A stretch of DNA of 64,000 nucleotides, from contig CAJQUW010015597.1 in assembly GCA_907163375.1 (NCBI GenBank), forward strand, positions 124,001 to 188,000. Reading direction: 5' to 3'. The notes beneath the pieces are model-generated. The model made no database searches, was not told the origin of the DNA, and saw only the letters and a program-made list of their open reading frames with translations. This document shows positions 46,562 through 60,600 of the stretch, piece after piece (position 1 is the first letter of the stretch; every line of letters starts with the position of its first letter). Source of the DNA: Prostheceraeus crozeri (taxonomy: Eukaryota > Platyhelminthes > Polycladida > Euryleptidae). The position numbers and the translations under genes were made by a program.

Positions 46562-49440
46562 CCGCATGCTGTATTTGCCGTTTCAAAAGACTAAACAATA
46601 TGCATACCGAACGTGGCATATCATAAAACTGACTGCTAGGAAAATCCTGATACACTACTTTCAATTGCGTGATGTAGATCTGCTGCTATTTGTCTTTCCA
46701 TGTTGGGGTGTACAAATTTTTTGTGAAACCATTCTGGCACCTAGACAGATAGAAGTTTCGCTCATCGATTCTGAAATGGCGTTGTGCACTCACTCAAATC
46801 CGATAATAACATTGCCCAATTTTCTATTGTTCCCGCGTCACTTCACTCTTGTTTCTTCGATCACAACCACTCCTCTTGTTCCAAATCGTGCTTTCCATCC
46901 CATTCAGAGTTATCCGACCGGGTTTCCACTGTCTAAAACAACTTCCGCGCTTTTACATGTTTCCTCCGACCATGATGGATGAGTCGCTATCAGAAAGTTT
47001 GTTCTCAACTTCGGTAAAACCTCCGAAGAGATCCCGTTCTCCGAGCTGGTTGCATAAGAGTTTTAGGCGTGCAGTATCGCCTTGATTGAATAAATAATCA
47101 AACTAATTGCTACAGTTTAGTCTTGAGGGGTTCGCGCCCAGACACCTTTGGCAGAAGCAATTCCATTAGAAAGGAATGGACGTCGAGCAATGCTGGAGCA
47201 CGCTCTATTACGGTGTATGAAAAGGAGAATGAGATTGCACAACTGTGTCTGCGAACTTTGTTCTCGGCGCTTGAGTGCACGCAGTGTGGAGACATGGGAA
47301 ATGGATAGCATACATGCTGATTACAGATCAAATAATCGGAAGGCAGTATTGTTCTCAGAAAATTGAAATATATGACGACTGAACAATGAGCTTTCTCTGC
47401 TCGTTGGATTGCCATAAATTTAATGCTGTCAGTTCCAAGCGTAATTCTCCGACAGATGAACTTTCCATTACCATCGATCTGTTGAGCACAACAAATAGAT
47501 GTAATGAATATTCTCTAAGGTCCTTGATCATTATCAAAGTGTCGTGTCTGTTAAAATATTGAATGCATTCTCATTGATATCATCGCGGTATATCAATTCC
47601 GCCGCTTCATGTTTACTGAGAGTAAATGCTTGACCTCTCATGTTATGTTCATAATTACAATTGGTTCTTTCTATTATATTGATGTCAAATGTAATTATCA
47701 TGTGATTCATATCATTTATTCATCATTTTCATTTGCGACGGCATCCAAGAAGACTACATCCATGTGCGCAATACTGATGGACAGATGTCCCATCATTTAA
47801 AGTAATCCTTCATCCTATTATGCCTCTATGCTGTACATTATCTCGAATGCATTAATTATTTCTGGGGACGTACATGCAAATTTGTTGTCAAGCTTTTACA
47901 GTGGGACACCCACGCACTAGACATTAAGAATTTTTCTGCCATTTCAAAGTATCAGGTTAACCCTAGACCGCAACAAAAATGTTAGCTGTCTCTTTACAGT
48001 GGTTATTCATACATTATTCTTTGATTCAACATGTTTCAGGTAAAATTACCAGATACTTGTTGGATAACATTTTTTTATTAAGATGCTCCAGGAGATCGGT
48101 GATTAGTCTCTGATGATGAAAATGCACATGCACTCGTACACTTTCATAGCAGCAGTAGTAGGCCCATATATGAATTCGACCGGTGTGTAGCCATGAAGAT
48201 TGGATAATTATGCCGTCAAGATAGGACATTCGACAGGAAAACATTGACTCTCTCCTCAACAACGTAAAATTGTTAATTCCACAGTTATTGTAGTCTGTTG
48301 ACATATAATGCACATAAAGGTAAATATGTAATATTCAAGATAGTGGTGAATGTAAAAATATTCTTTAGCTATGGATTTAATATCCTCAACTATGTCAGCA
48401 TCATTGTGGTTGCTTTTTAATCCATCAGCCTTGAAGAAAGGTGCTTAAACTAAGTGTTCAAATTCTTCAAAATATGCAATCATCCTGCTGCGTCATATGT
48501 CCCTTCAAAAATCTTTTATAGATTTTTCCTTTTTACTGTTGTTAAAGAAGGCGTAGTAAGCAACTGGGTGGCATGTTCACTAGGTAGCAAATAACAGCCA
48601 TTCATCGTTTACAGATTGCTGTGAGTTCAATGCTGCGATCCACATGAATCATTCAGACTCAAAGAATTCAAATCATTGGGCACAAGTTTTGTTGATATAG
48701 TAAACCGTTCTTATCCAAAGTTATCAAGTTAGCAGGCTTGTGAAAATAGTTCAAACAATTCTCTGTGAAACTTAACACTGACTGTGCGAAGTTGAATTGT
48801 TGTACGAGCCGTGGCACTTCGCATGAATCTGACGATGTCTATCGCTCAGTTGACTGCTTATTTTTCGATATCTGCGATATTTTGTCTATAGTGTGCCATT
48901 TCATTGCTGTTGCATGAAACTACGCGTGATATTATTCATACACATTGTATCCTGTCATATCAAAATGATGTTGTTATTTTTTATTACATCTAATTGTTGA
49001 AATTTTGCGTCCATTCTACACACAGAAACAATATATTATTTTCGAATATTATTTTGTGATATGTTTGAAACCATGATTCATCCGTTGGAGGTCTTATTGT
49101 CGCATAAAAGCGGTAATTGTCGAAACGATCTTCTTGTCAATGTCTAGGAAAATCAACAGATCTTCTGAATCACCAGTAGCTCCACTCCATTCTGAGAATA
49201 TTTAGTAGCTCTTCATCCCAACAAAATGATTTTGAATGCTCGCTCTGCTCCTCATCACATATCCAAATACACCAACAATGCGATTTTATTGTGAAATTAA
49301 TATGATAAACGTTTTGAAAGGAAATTACAGTATGAAACTGTTGATAGCAAGAATGGGCCTATCAGACGCTGTATGTGGTACATGTATAATGAAATGATTG
49401 TGGTTCATTTCATCGCCACATAGATATCGTGAATTTGGAT
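46562..49440. other. Non-coding stretch, no gene seen
   Basis: Frames on both strands at 46566-47415 overlap each other and carry no recognisable domain. Confidence 0.45.
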
Positions 49441-49567
49441 CATTTCATCGACAGGGTCATTTCGACAAGCTGTTTTATACATGCCTATGTCCAAAGTCGA
49501 TTCAATTACCTTGTCGATGAAATGAATCAATATAATGACGATTAAATGACCCTGTCGATGAAGTGAG
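49441..49567. repeat. Short foldback repeat
   Basis: CATTTCATCGACAGGGTCAT at 49441-49460 pairs with the inverted ATGACCCTGTCGATGAAGTG at 49546-49565. An inner copy, CTTGTCGATGAAATGA near 49510, and an outer GGTTCATTTCATCGCC near 49402 repeat the same CATTTCATCG word. It may be a small decayed MITE; no target duplication is clear. Confidence 0.55.
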
Positions 49568-52500
49568 CCAGCACCATAAAAATATCACCATTTTTCGATT
49601 GTGTATTATGCGTCATGCTGATTGTAGAGCAGCAATTGTTTCCTTGTTGAGAAAATGCAATTGTGAATGATGAAGTTGCACATATAATTTCCCTATCTAT
49701 CGTTTTACTACAGAATGATGCTATTTTTCTTACATGTTTTTGATCAACGAGTACAAAACTATGGTTTTTCGTTATTAAAGCGATTCTTGATTCTCAAGCA
49801 TATGGTTTCTCAAGTTATTGTCCAGGATTTTTAATTTTTGGTGTTATACTATTATCAAATGCTAATCTCAAAACTCATGCACATGTACGGAGAACTGACT
49901 GGAACTTTTTTTCAACTTTGAACTGTTGATGCCATTCTATGAAATTTAGGCATATATACTGCCGCTATATTAGGTGATGTAAGGGAGACGCTCATTGATG
50001 CAACCACTTAACAAAACATGAAGATCGGATCGATTTCAAATGATTTGGATGAAAGACTTTCTAACTTGATAGGTGACAACTATCTTGAAGGAGTCAAGCT
50101 TTTCTTTCCTCGTGAATGTCTCAGTGCGAAACAGATTGTGAAGTAGCTACGTTATCTTCATTTTCGCAAATGTCGCTTATCGTTCTCATGAAATGATCGC
50201 ATAAAACTAGAGGGGAGATTGAAGTCTCATTATTACTTTTCTGAGACTTTTTCCAGTTCTAATCAGTTTATCTACGATGTTGAACAATGTAGTCGATTAA
50301 AACCGCACTGATATTTATGAACTTTATTTGCACATCGTTTCGGTACACTTTCGTGCTCAAACCACTTGAAGATGGGTATACAGAAGTCGCTCGGGACACT
50401 TCTTAGTAAATTAACATTTATCTGTGTGCACTTTAATTTACAATTAACAGACATGATCAAATCAAAGGTATGATCAGCTGAATTGTAATGAAAAATTTGG
50501 TCTTATCGATCAAATTGTGGCAAGATGAAATTGGCTTGAAAGTTATTATCATCAAGCTGGTCCCGTCGAAGTTCAGTTGGTGGTCGACTTTTGACTTTTT
50601 GTTTCCTTCCATTCTATCATTTCATTTTTCACCAAGATTTTTTGACGCAACGCTCACCTTCCTAAATCACCGCATTCATATCATTCCCTCCCCAATACGA
50701 TGATATACATCATGATGAATTATTTGGTCATTTTATTTTGGTGAAAAATGGTTAATCTGTACCTGTTGCTGCAATCTTGTTAATCTTCTACATGCTGCAT
50801 TGTCAGTGCTGCAGATACCACCAGATCACCTACATAACAACTCTCCACTCATATCATTCATTGTAGTCTTACTGATTTCTTGCATGTTTTGTTTTTTCCG
50901 CTTTTACGGTTCTGCCCCGTTATTTCATAATTCGCCTACTCGCGAAAATCAACTTTCTCCTAAATATCAGTGGACATCAGAATATTCCCGTCAAGTAGAT
51001 TGTGACGGAAATAAATTTGTGGTGACGTTTCTTGGCAACTTTGCGTAATCCGAAGTTTCAATTTCGCCTTCATGGTGTTGGGAAACGAAAGAATTATCGG
51101 AGCACAATTGTTCTCATTATGCAATCATTTTATTAACCATCGATACGCATGAATCGACATTACTGAAGAAACTTTGCCTGTTCCACATTGATTTTACTGC
51201 GCAGACAATTGAAATGCTCCTCAGAGGTTCCAAAATATGGTTTCCTAAGTGATAAATTTCGAATTTCTTTGTTCAAGTTGCATGAACATGGCTGATTAAT
51301 TCATTGATAACAATTCGCACGGAGAGAGTTGTGATGATGATATTATAAATAAAATAAACATCCTGTTGACAATTTTAACTCAACAGTGGAAGCAATAATT
51401 GATTGCATGTCCTCAACTTCTTTCCCTTCACTACCTTCATCCATTCGTTGTTGATGCAAACAAACGGTGGAGGATCTCGCAGTTCTCTTTGTTTGAATAA
51501 ATCGTCACGTGTCCATCTCACCATCAACTCGGGACAGACAACTCGCCAAAAGTAACATAGAATTTGTATGGGGTCAACCTGATGCTCAGTAATGATTGGC
51601 TTCTTGGGAAAGGGACTGCTGTGAACATAAAAGTACTATTACTTAATTAATGCAGACAATTTTCCACAGTCCAGTGACAGGTGTTCATAAGCGAGCATAC
51701 TCAATCGAATTGTGTGCAACCTCTTTGTCAAACCAATTGTGTTATGTCGCATCGTTCATTTTCTGGATAGTTTTATCTGCCTGTATTCCAATGTAGACAC
51801 TTTTCATCAAGTAGGATATTCATCAGACATAAAATACTTCTTTGCATCAACACTCGCAATTTCAATTGCTTCTTTTAAGCTCAATTTCCCTGACGGGGCG
51901 AAAAAGGGGATATTCTCTTTGACCGCTACTTTTTCAACTGTCGGGCCCAGACGAGAAGGAGTTCCGATTACTTTGTGTTCCCTAGCCCATGTCATCAGCC
52001 ACTGAACCACCTGACCACTTATTGCCTCTTTATAAAAGTGTTCTCATCAGTTTAACTTAACTATCATTTGATAATTGAAATATTCTGTGCTTCACTAGCA
52101 ATACCTAATTAATTGTCTCGCTATAACTCTCTCAAAATGGAATCGTCGTATTTTTCTTCACCATCGCTCGTTCTTCCATCGACTTTGTTTCCTTTTCTGG
52201 TCTATCATTTTACTAATTGTGACACGTTTGATGGAATCACATTCAGCTCGCTGGTGCAGATGCCCTGTCAAAACAATGTCTGCCTCTTTGATATTCTTTC
52301 CTTCTATCTGGTCAAGACATTCACACTCCTATGCAATATTACATGCCATTATGGTCACCATCCTAATTTCTACATTGTTGAGCTTCTGCTCGCCTAAATT
52401 ACATAGATTTCAGCACTCTTGCCGTCATATGACCGTAAAATGAATATCTGTGAACGGTTACTACTTCTTACAAATTCAAACTGCGTAAATTCCTGCTGCA

Positions 52501-54491
52501 TTTGAACGATAATTTTGTGGCATTTGTGCGCATGGAACCAAGAATTTCAATAATGTACATTGATGTTTATCCCATGCTTATCTCATATGAGACAATTGAT
52601 GTCTTGTTTCATGCCATTTCAAATTATTGGTTTTCACTCATTGAAACTATTCCATGTAGCAAAATAGGAATTGAATTGTGCGATTCAAAATTGTCATCAA
52701 TTGTATAATCTGACATTGATGTTTAGAACCAGGAAAACGCAGTCGGAAAAAAGCTCCGACTCCGTGCGATGCATTTTTTGCGAATGAAATGAATGAATCA
52801 AGCTTTGACGTCACTACTCCCGAAACTGGGAGCTTGGTCGGTGCTGACAGTCAGACTTTTCTGGAGCGTTGTGGTACTTTTCATCCGGATGCCCTTCCTG
52901 CCGACTTCCAATGACACTTTCAGGGTTCGACCTCTGGATCGCTAGAATTACCGTATCCGATTCTGAATCCACTTCCCTCCTCATAAGTCACCACAACAGC
53001 ATTTGTAATTTAAATAATTAAATTTTGATTATTTTTGTAATTGAAATTAAAAAATATTGATAAATGATTCATGTTTGCTTTTGTGAAGTGTACTTACACA
53101 CGTCCACCTGCGGCAAGGATTAACAAAGTCCTATCTGAAATTATTAAATGCATGCAGAAGATGTTTCATAGGATGTTGTATTGAAAAATATTCAATTTTG
53201 TGGAAAACAACAATGTTCTAAGTAAGCAATGGAATATAGGGCAATCATCTATAGCAAAGGAAGACTTGATTATCCAGATGAGAAATCGTGCACATTAGCA
53301 ATGTGCCTTTCTAGGTCTGTAAGCTTATGGTTCTTAAAATATCAAAAGTTATATGTCTATATACTGATCTACGCTTATAAGCTAGATATTTCAGAACTGT
53401 ATGTCAGCTTAAGCTTTCATATAATGACCTTCGTTATAGACCTACCTGATAAGCAAATAGGACCAAGGCCAAGGAATTGCTGACTCAAGGTTCATTCAGT
53501 ATTGAAATCAGAGCATTCATTCAAATCACATGATGAATTTTGCATTATAGAATAAACTCTTGCATTTATTATCTTCTATATATTATCCTGACAGTCAGAA
53601 AATTAGAGATTGCAGAGCTTGAGATCTACATTAGTGCACGCAGGTCCATACTTGGATTTGATAACAAAGAAATATACGAAAATGATAACAAACAAGCAAA
53701 CAAATGACTGCTGCGTGATATGCAATAAAAATGAGCATAAATTTATGAGAATCGTCACATTTCGGTCAAGACCAACGAAATATCCAAAAGTGCATAAATA
53801 CAGATATAACATCAACAATGATCGTGAAAGCGGAAGCGGCCTTTTTGCTCGTGGGTGGAGGCGGGCTTCTGGTATTTCCGGTATGTTGAAGTCGGAGGTG
53901 ACTATTACAAAAACCGCCTCCACAGCCCTTCTTTAGTTTACTGAATTGCTGAATTTATACAAACGTGGAACAGTATTTTAGAATTTATATCTTCAAAGTC
54001 ATTTTGAAATTTGATGAAATTAGTTATATCGACAGCTCATCAATTTAACTAGTTTAAGTTTCTTAACAGCTTCTTGAAAATTGATAAAAGGAATAGAAAA
54101 GAAAGTACAAAAACACAAAGTTGATTTCGAATAATCGATTTGCAGTAAAGACAATGAAATGAATACCATGTTGTCATACTATCATAAGGAAACATATCTA
54201 AATAGAATGACAATAATCGATTCAATCTGTTCATGTAAGCAGGCGAATAAAACTTAAACATTAATACAAAAAGTTGTAGAGCATCTGGAAAGTCAATCAA
54301 GTATACATGTATACATTGTAGTGTGCAAGTCAGATACTGTAACTGTCCTTAGTCCATACATGAGTGAACATTCAAAATTTTCGGCTCAATAATTTCTTTA
54401 TGGCAAATTGAAATAAAGCATTATGCACATATTTTGGTGTACATACATAATAGTTTAAGTGTACATGTGCATTGTACATACTATTACGAAG
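49568..54491. other. AT-rich stretch; weak dispersed-repeat signal near 52726-52990
   Basis: No gene is seen. The segment 52726-52990 is richer in G+C and contains AGCTCCGACTCCGTGC and CCGGATGCCCTTCCTGCCGA. Similar words recur in animal interspersed repeats, and TCCGACTCCG appears again near 54855. I cannot define ends. Confidence 0.4.
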
Positions 54492-54669
54492 TTGATCGGA
54501 GGAGGAATAAGTCTTCGACTTAGAAAATATACATGTATGAATCAACGTCTCGCGATCAGCTTCAACTGGATGAAAGGATGATCACTTTTATCCAGTTGAA
54601 GCTGATCGCGAAACGTTGATTCATACATGCATATCTTCTCAGTCGAAGACTTATTCCTTCTGCGATCAA
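54492..54669. mobile_element. 178-bp foldback element (near-perfect hairpin)
   Basis: The left arm (54492-54580) holds GGAATAAGTCTTCGACT, ATGTATGAATCAACGT and CGCGATCAGCTTCAACTGGA in that order. The right arm (54592-54669) carries the inverted complements in reverse order, with a handful of mismatches and a spacer of about ten bases. The arms are about 80-90 bp, so transcribed RNA would fold into one long hairpin. This is the structure of a foldback MITE; no target duplication is obvious. Confidence 0.8.
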
Positions 54670-57600
54670 AATTAACATCCGAATGATAATGAAACCCGTT
54701 GATATTATATAAAAATATTGCAATGTTAAAATGGAAAATATACCGGAGATAGAATATCGATGTTACATGCACTGATCAAAACGACTTTTAGAAGTTAGAA
54801 CACTTTTCCTCGAGTGAACTTTGCAATCCTAAGTCAGTAACTTTTTTACGACTCCGACTCCGCATCCTTGTATAGCTATCACTCTAATTAATTTTTTTCA
54901 TCCCAAATATCCTGTCAAATATTCAGATTTTGCAATTTTTTCCTGGAAAGCAGAAGCTGGAAATTCCTACGCATTGGACATGCGCTGTTTTTTGTTTAAT
55001 TTCTCTATATCATGAAAGTGTATGTTGGTCTATTAACGGTTATCAGTCAACATGAGCTTACATGCATGCAAATTTGAAGTGGTGATATTCCTATGATTTA
55101 CACTGGAAATGATCAGCTGAAAGCAAGGACCGTTTGACGAAATATTGAGTCATCATGAAATAAGTTATTCTCTGCACTATTGATTTGCTTCACTTATACT
55201 TGCATTTGCCAAAAACATGTCAAAACCTTATCATTAAATGAAGATGATGATGATGACTACAATTCATGCTTGAATTGTCATAAATGAATTACGATTCAAC
55301 ACTACTTGGTACTGTGTGAATTGAAAAGAAAATCGGTCAGTTACGATAGGGGCGGACGATAGAGCAAGATTTCATTCCTCCGAGATTCATATCATAATGA
55401 CTTGGAAGTGATCCTAGGCTGAATCCGGATGTCAACTGTGAGTTAATGTCTCAGCGATACAGCGGCCTGAGGTCGTCGGAGCATTAATAAATCTTCCAAC
55501 TTTCTCAATCGTTGTTTCGAATGAGACAAAATGATAAGAAATTGGCATTTCTTCAGAATTTTCCTTACGTCGAGGATGACAAATAGCAGCAATTTGACTA
55601 TCGTTGGAATTTCCTGACATGAAGCTGGGAACGCCTTCCTTCCTCTTGGACCTCTATTGCCATGACTGGCAGGTAAAAAAAGGAAAAGAGACCATCCGAT
55701 TGGCAATCGACCAGTTCCAGACATCCTCGTTTCTCCTCATTACCAGCAATCCTCAAATTCTCTTATTTGAAAAATAGACTATGTCAGGTGCTTGCTTGAC
55801 ATTTCAGAACGAATGAAATTTATGCACTTTTTATGGAAAAGCGTTTCCTTATAGATATCTCAATAAACAAAGATAATTAGCCATGACATCGCTTGAAAAT
55901 AATGAAAAATTGCAAATTCCAGGCGGTTTCCAGAATGTTTTTCAAATTTTTTAGTTTATAGAAAACTTCAAATTATAGCAATTATAGCAGATATGAATGA
56001 AAATAGGATGCACCATAGATGAAATTGCCATGCTAAAGATGTGCGGCTGGTGCGACTCTAATCTACTACCCGGGATCATTTAGACCTGTTACAAAAGCAA
56101 TCGATAGTAATAAGATAAAAAGGCGATGAGGTTTTTGTCTTTTCGTGTCTACTTTCTGATTGACGTTCCCATGTATTGAGCCGAACATTCAATAAAATTC
56201 CAATTATTTGATGTCCACTGCTCAATAAATTTTCGTCCCTCCGGTTTCAGGAAATATCAATTATGCAGAAGATATTGTAGATCCCTATTCTAGTAATTGT
56301 TTCATGAACTTTTGAAATTTGTAGCTAACTCGTGCCTGATTGCTTCTAAGATAATATAAGTTATTTCATATTACAGAACAAAATATCTTTTGCTTGCGCA
56401 AGCGCTATGTAAATTCTAATTGAAATTGGAGCTCATTAAATTCGATTTCATGTGGGTGAAAGAGTATATTTCAATCCTTATTAGTCAACCGAAGCTAATT
56501 ACAATCTTCTAGCAAACTGTATTCGCATGTATTCCATGTTTCCAACATGCTTTCCTTCTGCTGATTAACTTATTCCTTACTTAGTATTTGTTGGTAGACT
56601 TTTAAGTCCTTCATCCGCAGCCACAACGCTTAAAGTAGTTTTGTTTGATTTTTGTGAAGTTGCATATTTTCTCGCTGAATCCTTTTATAAACATATTTTT
56701 ATTAAAAGTGGCATTGATGGAAGGCAGCCGCAAAGTTTCGCTTCTCGAACCAATCCATTCTCCTTATTTTTCTGTCAACAACACAATAAGCACGCAATTG
56801 ACCAAACGCGGGGTTACTCTTCTAACTTTAGACAAATCAATCTACAATCCTCAGACTTCAAAACTTTAAGTGTTAAATTCCTTAGCTTAACTTCTGACAT
56901 GCAGAATGACTGAAAATGCTGATGGACTTCATAACAGGCTGCTCTCGGCTTAGTTATCATGACTTTGCCGTGCGGCTGTTATCCATAAAGTTTGCAGAGG
57001 ATCAGTTTGCCATCTCTTTGGCAGCAAAGGAATTTAGCTTGAAATTGTTGTACCTATGTCTAGGTATTCCGCTACAACTTCTTCACTGTCGATATTGCTC
57101 GTCATGGGAACAATTTGACTTCCTCAGAAAGAGATGTAGACAATATTGCTGAATGCAAAGCATCCATCACTGCTTATTTCAATCGGTGTGATACTTGGTG
57201 ACGATCCTCATTTGTGTAATTCACATTCTTCAACTTCAATATTTTGTTCTGCCCATGTTGGACTTGATATTTGTCCTCTATCTATGCTTTGTAAATACAT
57301 GCTATCCATGATTTGTTGACAAATATATCATCATCCTTTTATGTTATGTCCTGGAGATATTTTATGAAAACCATTATACTTCTACCTCTTTGGAAAAGAA
57401 CTTCAGATCAGATCATTGATACTCGTACATAATTTTATCTCAACATTTCAGTGTTGAGAGCTTTCTTAAGTCGATTATTAAGCTCGTGAATATGGACCCA
57501 GGTGTTGGACGCCGATAGCCCGTCAAGTTCTAAGTTCTGTATGAGTATGACATGAAGTTCTCTCCACAGAGTTAAAGTACGAATATAATGACCTGCTGCT

Positions 57601-60600
57601 TCTTTTATCAAGCAGTGGTATCTATTGTGATTATCCGAATTCTGTTACTCATTAACCTATTCCTTACTGGATTTTGTCTGACAAGTCAATAAACTCTAAA
57701 CAATTAGAATTTCTTACTTCATGTCTCTACCTGATACCCAAATCATCTGGAAGTACCATAAACATCAATTCTTTCACTTCATTTCTCATTCCGTAATCCT
57801 TAATGTTCATCACAACATTCTCGTCATATGCATTCCGACCCCGCAAATTGTCACGTTTAGTGCAGGGAAGATAAGAGTGGAGCACGACACCTGTTTGAGT
57901 AAAACATTATTCTGGTCTCCTTTGTTGCTTGAAAATCCCTCACGCTAACTATTGAGAGATTAACTCCCAGAAGAGCAGAGTTGGAGACACACACAGTCCA
58001 CGTCAAACTTTTCCTCCAGTGCCCGTTGACTTTTCCATGGTCAACCCGATTATTGAGGATGGCGCTCGTAAATATGTCAGACCGTAACGGACGCGCTAAT
58101 GCGGATTAGCTTTCTCCTCCACAGACACGCAATCCCAGTGGACAGAGATGCTGAGCGAGAAAAAAGAAGAAGACGATGAGTAGAGTGAAAAGGAAATGCG
58201 AGAGTCACTGAGAACGACGAGTTAAAAGTCTCCCAAATTCAAAAATAGATAAATATACACGTGCATAATATTCAATCTTTCATCATTTCTGTGGAAAAAT
58301 TTCGCAGACGAAATTGTTTCGAATAAGAAAGAAATTTTGAATTGATAATTAAATATTTATGGCTTTGATTTCTGTCAGTTTCTTCAATTTTTATGGAATC
58401 CCTGACTCAGCGATTTCGGAATTTGACTTGTGATTATTTGGCTGATATCCCTATGTTGCCAAAAACGCTATTATATTATGGACATTATGGTAAAATGTAT
58501 AAACCTAGCCTCAATGCCAATGAGCAGTGCAAAACACACCATGCATTGATGTTTGAGCGTTCATGTCAACTTCCACATGAACAGGCTGTTTTTTCGGCGA
58601 AAATTTGTTGCAATTTTTAATACAGCAGCTTGACTAAAGGTTGCCATCTTTTTATTCGAATACAACGTGCTGTTGAAAGATGTTCTACTAGCCAGTAGGC
58701 CTGCAGATGAAAGATGCTGTCTTTCGCTCGATCAGTTTAGTTTGATTGAAATCATCCGACCAATGAATGGCTTCTTGTCGCGTAATTTGAATCGGTGACT
58801 CCAACATCCGGCGAATCTTGAACTTGGTTTTGCAATATTCTTCTTTGAAATTGTCGCAGAACATAGTAGATGAACGAATCAACATATATGTCATATATGC
58901 TGGTTCGATCATGTTGAACAATAGAGCTCGTCCTCTAAATTATTTAGAGGTGACTGCTTTCCTTACCTTTTTTTCCAGCGGAAAATCGAATGTACCCGCA
59001 TTATCGACTTCAGCTCCTGGCTTCAACATTTCACCCCATCCTTGCTTCCTAAGTGATTTCATGCTATCATCAATTAGTAAAATTATGACCTCTGTGCGTT
59101 CGGTACCTGGCAAACATTGTTCACAAGATTCAATACCCACTTCACTTCTAAAGGAAATATTTTGTTATTGCTCCCTTCATTGTTTCTCTTTTGATCTTCC
59201 TTTTCATGTTGTTACCTTGCGCTTTGTTACTGGCGCGTAGGAGTAAGTGTTAAATCAATTGTACACAATTGCCTACGTTGTCTCCAAGTTTTGAAAAAAA
59301 TGAATTCTGTAAAGTAGTGATGTCTGATGATGTCCAAATAGATTTCAATACTAGTACTTATACTAAAAGAGAAAACGCCAGCACTAATTATTGAAAAAAG
59401 TACTTTAACTCATTCCGAATGCGAATACATTTTTCCGCCCAGACTGTCATAATAATTGTTGATATATAACCATGAAATACTTTATGGGCAAGTGACGTAT
59501 GCGCGTCCAATTCAGCGTAACAGATGTGTGAATGCACTTATTTATGAGTTCTGACACATAGTTAAGGTACTCATATAAGATATCTTGCATTTCACCGAAG
59601 TTAGGTTTCTTACATTCATATTTGGGACGTCTTGATGAGTCATTTTTTTATTAACAAATTTTCTTGTTATTGCTATGCGCTTCCATATTTGCATGCAAAT
59701 TTTGCACTTGTGAACTTCAAACAAGATTATCATGTAGAACTATTTCTGACATCGTTTCGAAATCAAAACATGTAAAACTAATCTTTCAAGTGTCGCTTGC
59801 AATTTATTAAATTTACATGTAAATACATTTCCGTAAAACAATTACTTCGATTGAATTTTCTACTTGTGACTGCTAAATCGAACTCGAAATTCCATTGTTA
59901 GTGAATACTCGATAACTGCATCCGTAGATTTTGAAATATCTGAGGGATCAATGAGGAATGAATGACGTAGAAATGAGTATTATGAATGGAGAAGAGTTAT
60001 ACGAGACAAGGACAAAATGAATGATGTAAAAAAAGCATGAAGATGGCATAATGAAAGTCTTCGATGAATTTTACTACAAGTTTGAGGAGAGTGTAGAAAA
60101 ATGATGGATGAATTCGAGTGGGATTGCATCGAGTATAAGAAAGTGTAGAAAATAAGCTGGAAGGAGGTAGAGAGATAGAGGCAGTGGAAAGAAAGAAAGG
60201 ACGGGATAAAAAAACACCGTTTTCTCTAAATGAAGTTCACTGAGGTGATGGGGAGTTAAATTTGTTGTGCATGGATGAACGATTGCTCCCTGGAGCACTA
60301 TCCATGTGAAGATGTGAGATGGCGCGAGTTTAACGTTTAGACCTCTTAATTGTCTATTCTAAACGACTCCTGTGTCTCTGATACTTAAATCGAACACTGG
60401 ACTTTCTCGAGACGTCGAACTCCGTTGCATCTCTGTCTGGCTAACGACAATCGATGTTCATTTGAGTCACAGAGAAGAGAATTTAAATTCCTGTTATTCA
60501 CGGTACCGTGGAAACAGAAGCTGATCCGACATCAGACCTGACAGCCAATGCCAATATTTTTCCTAATGTGGTGAATGCAAGAATAGGAAGCCATACTGTA

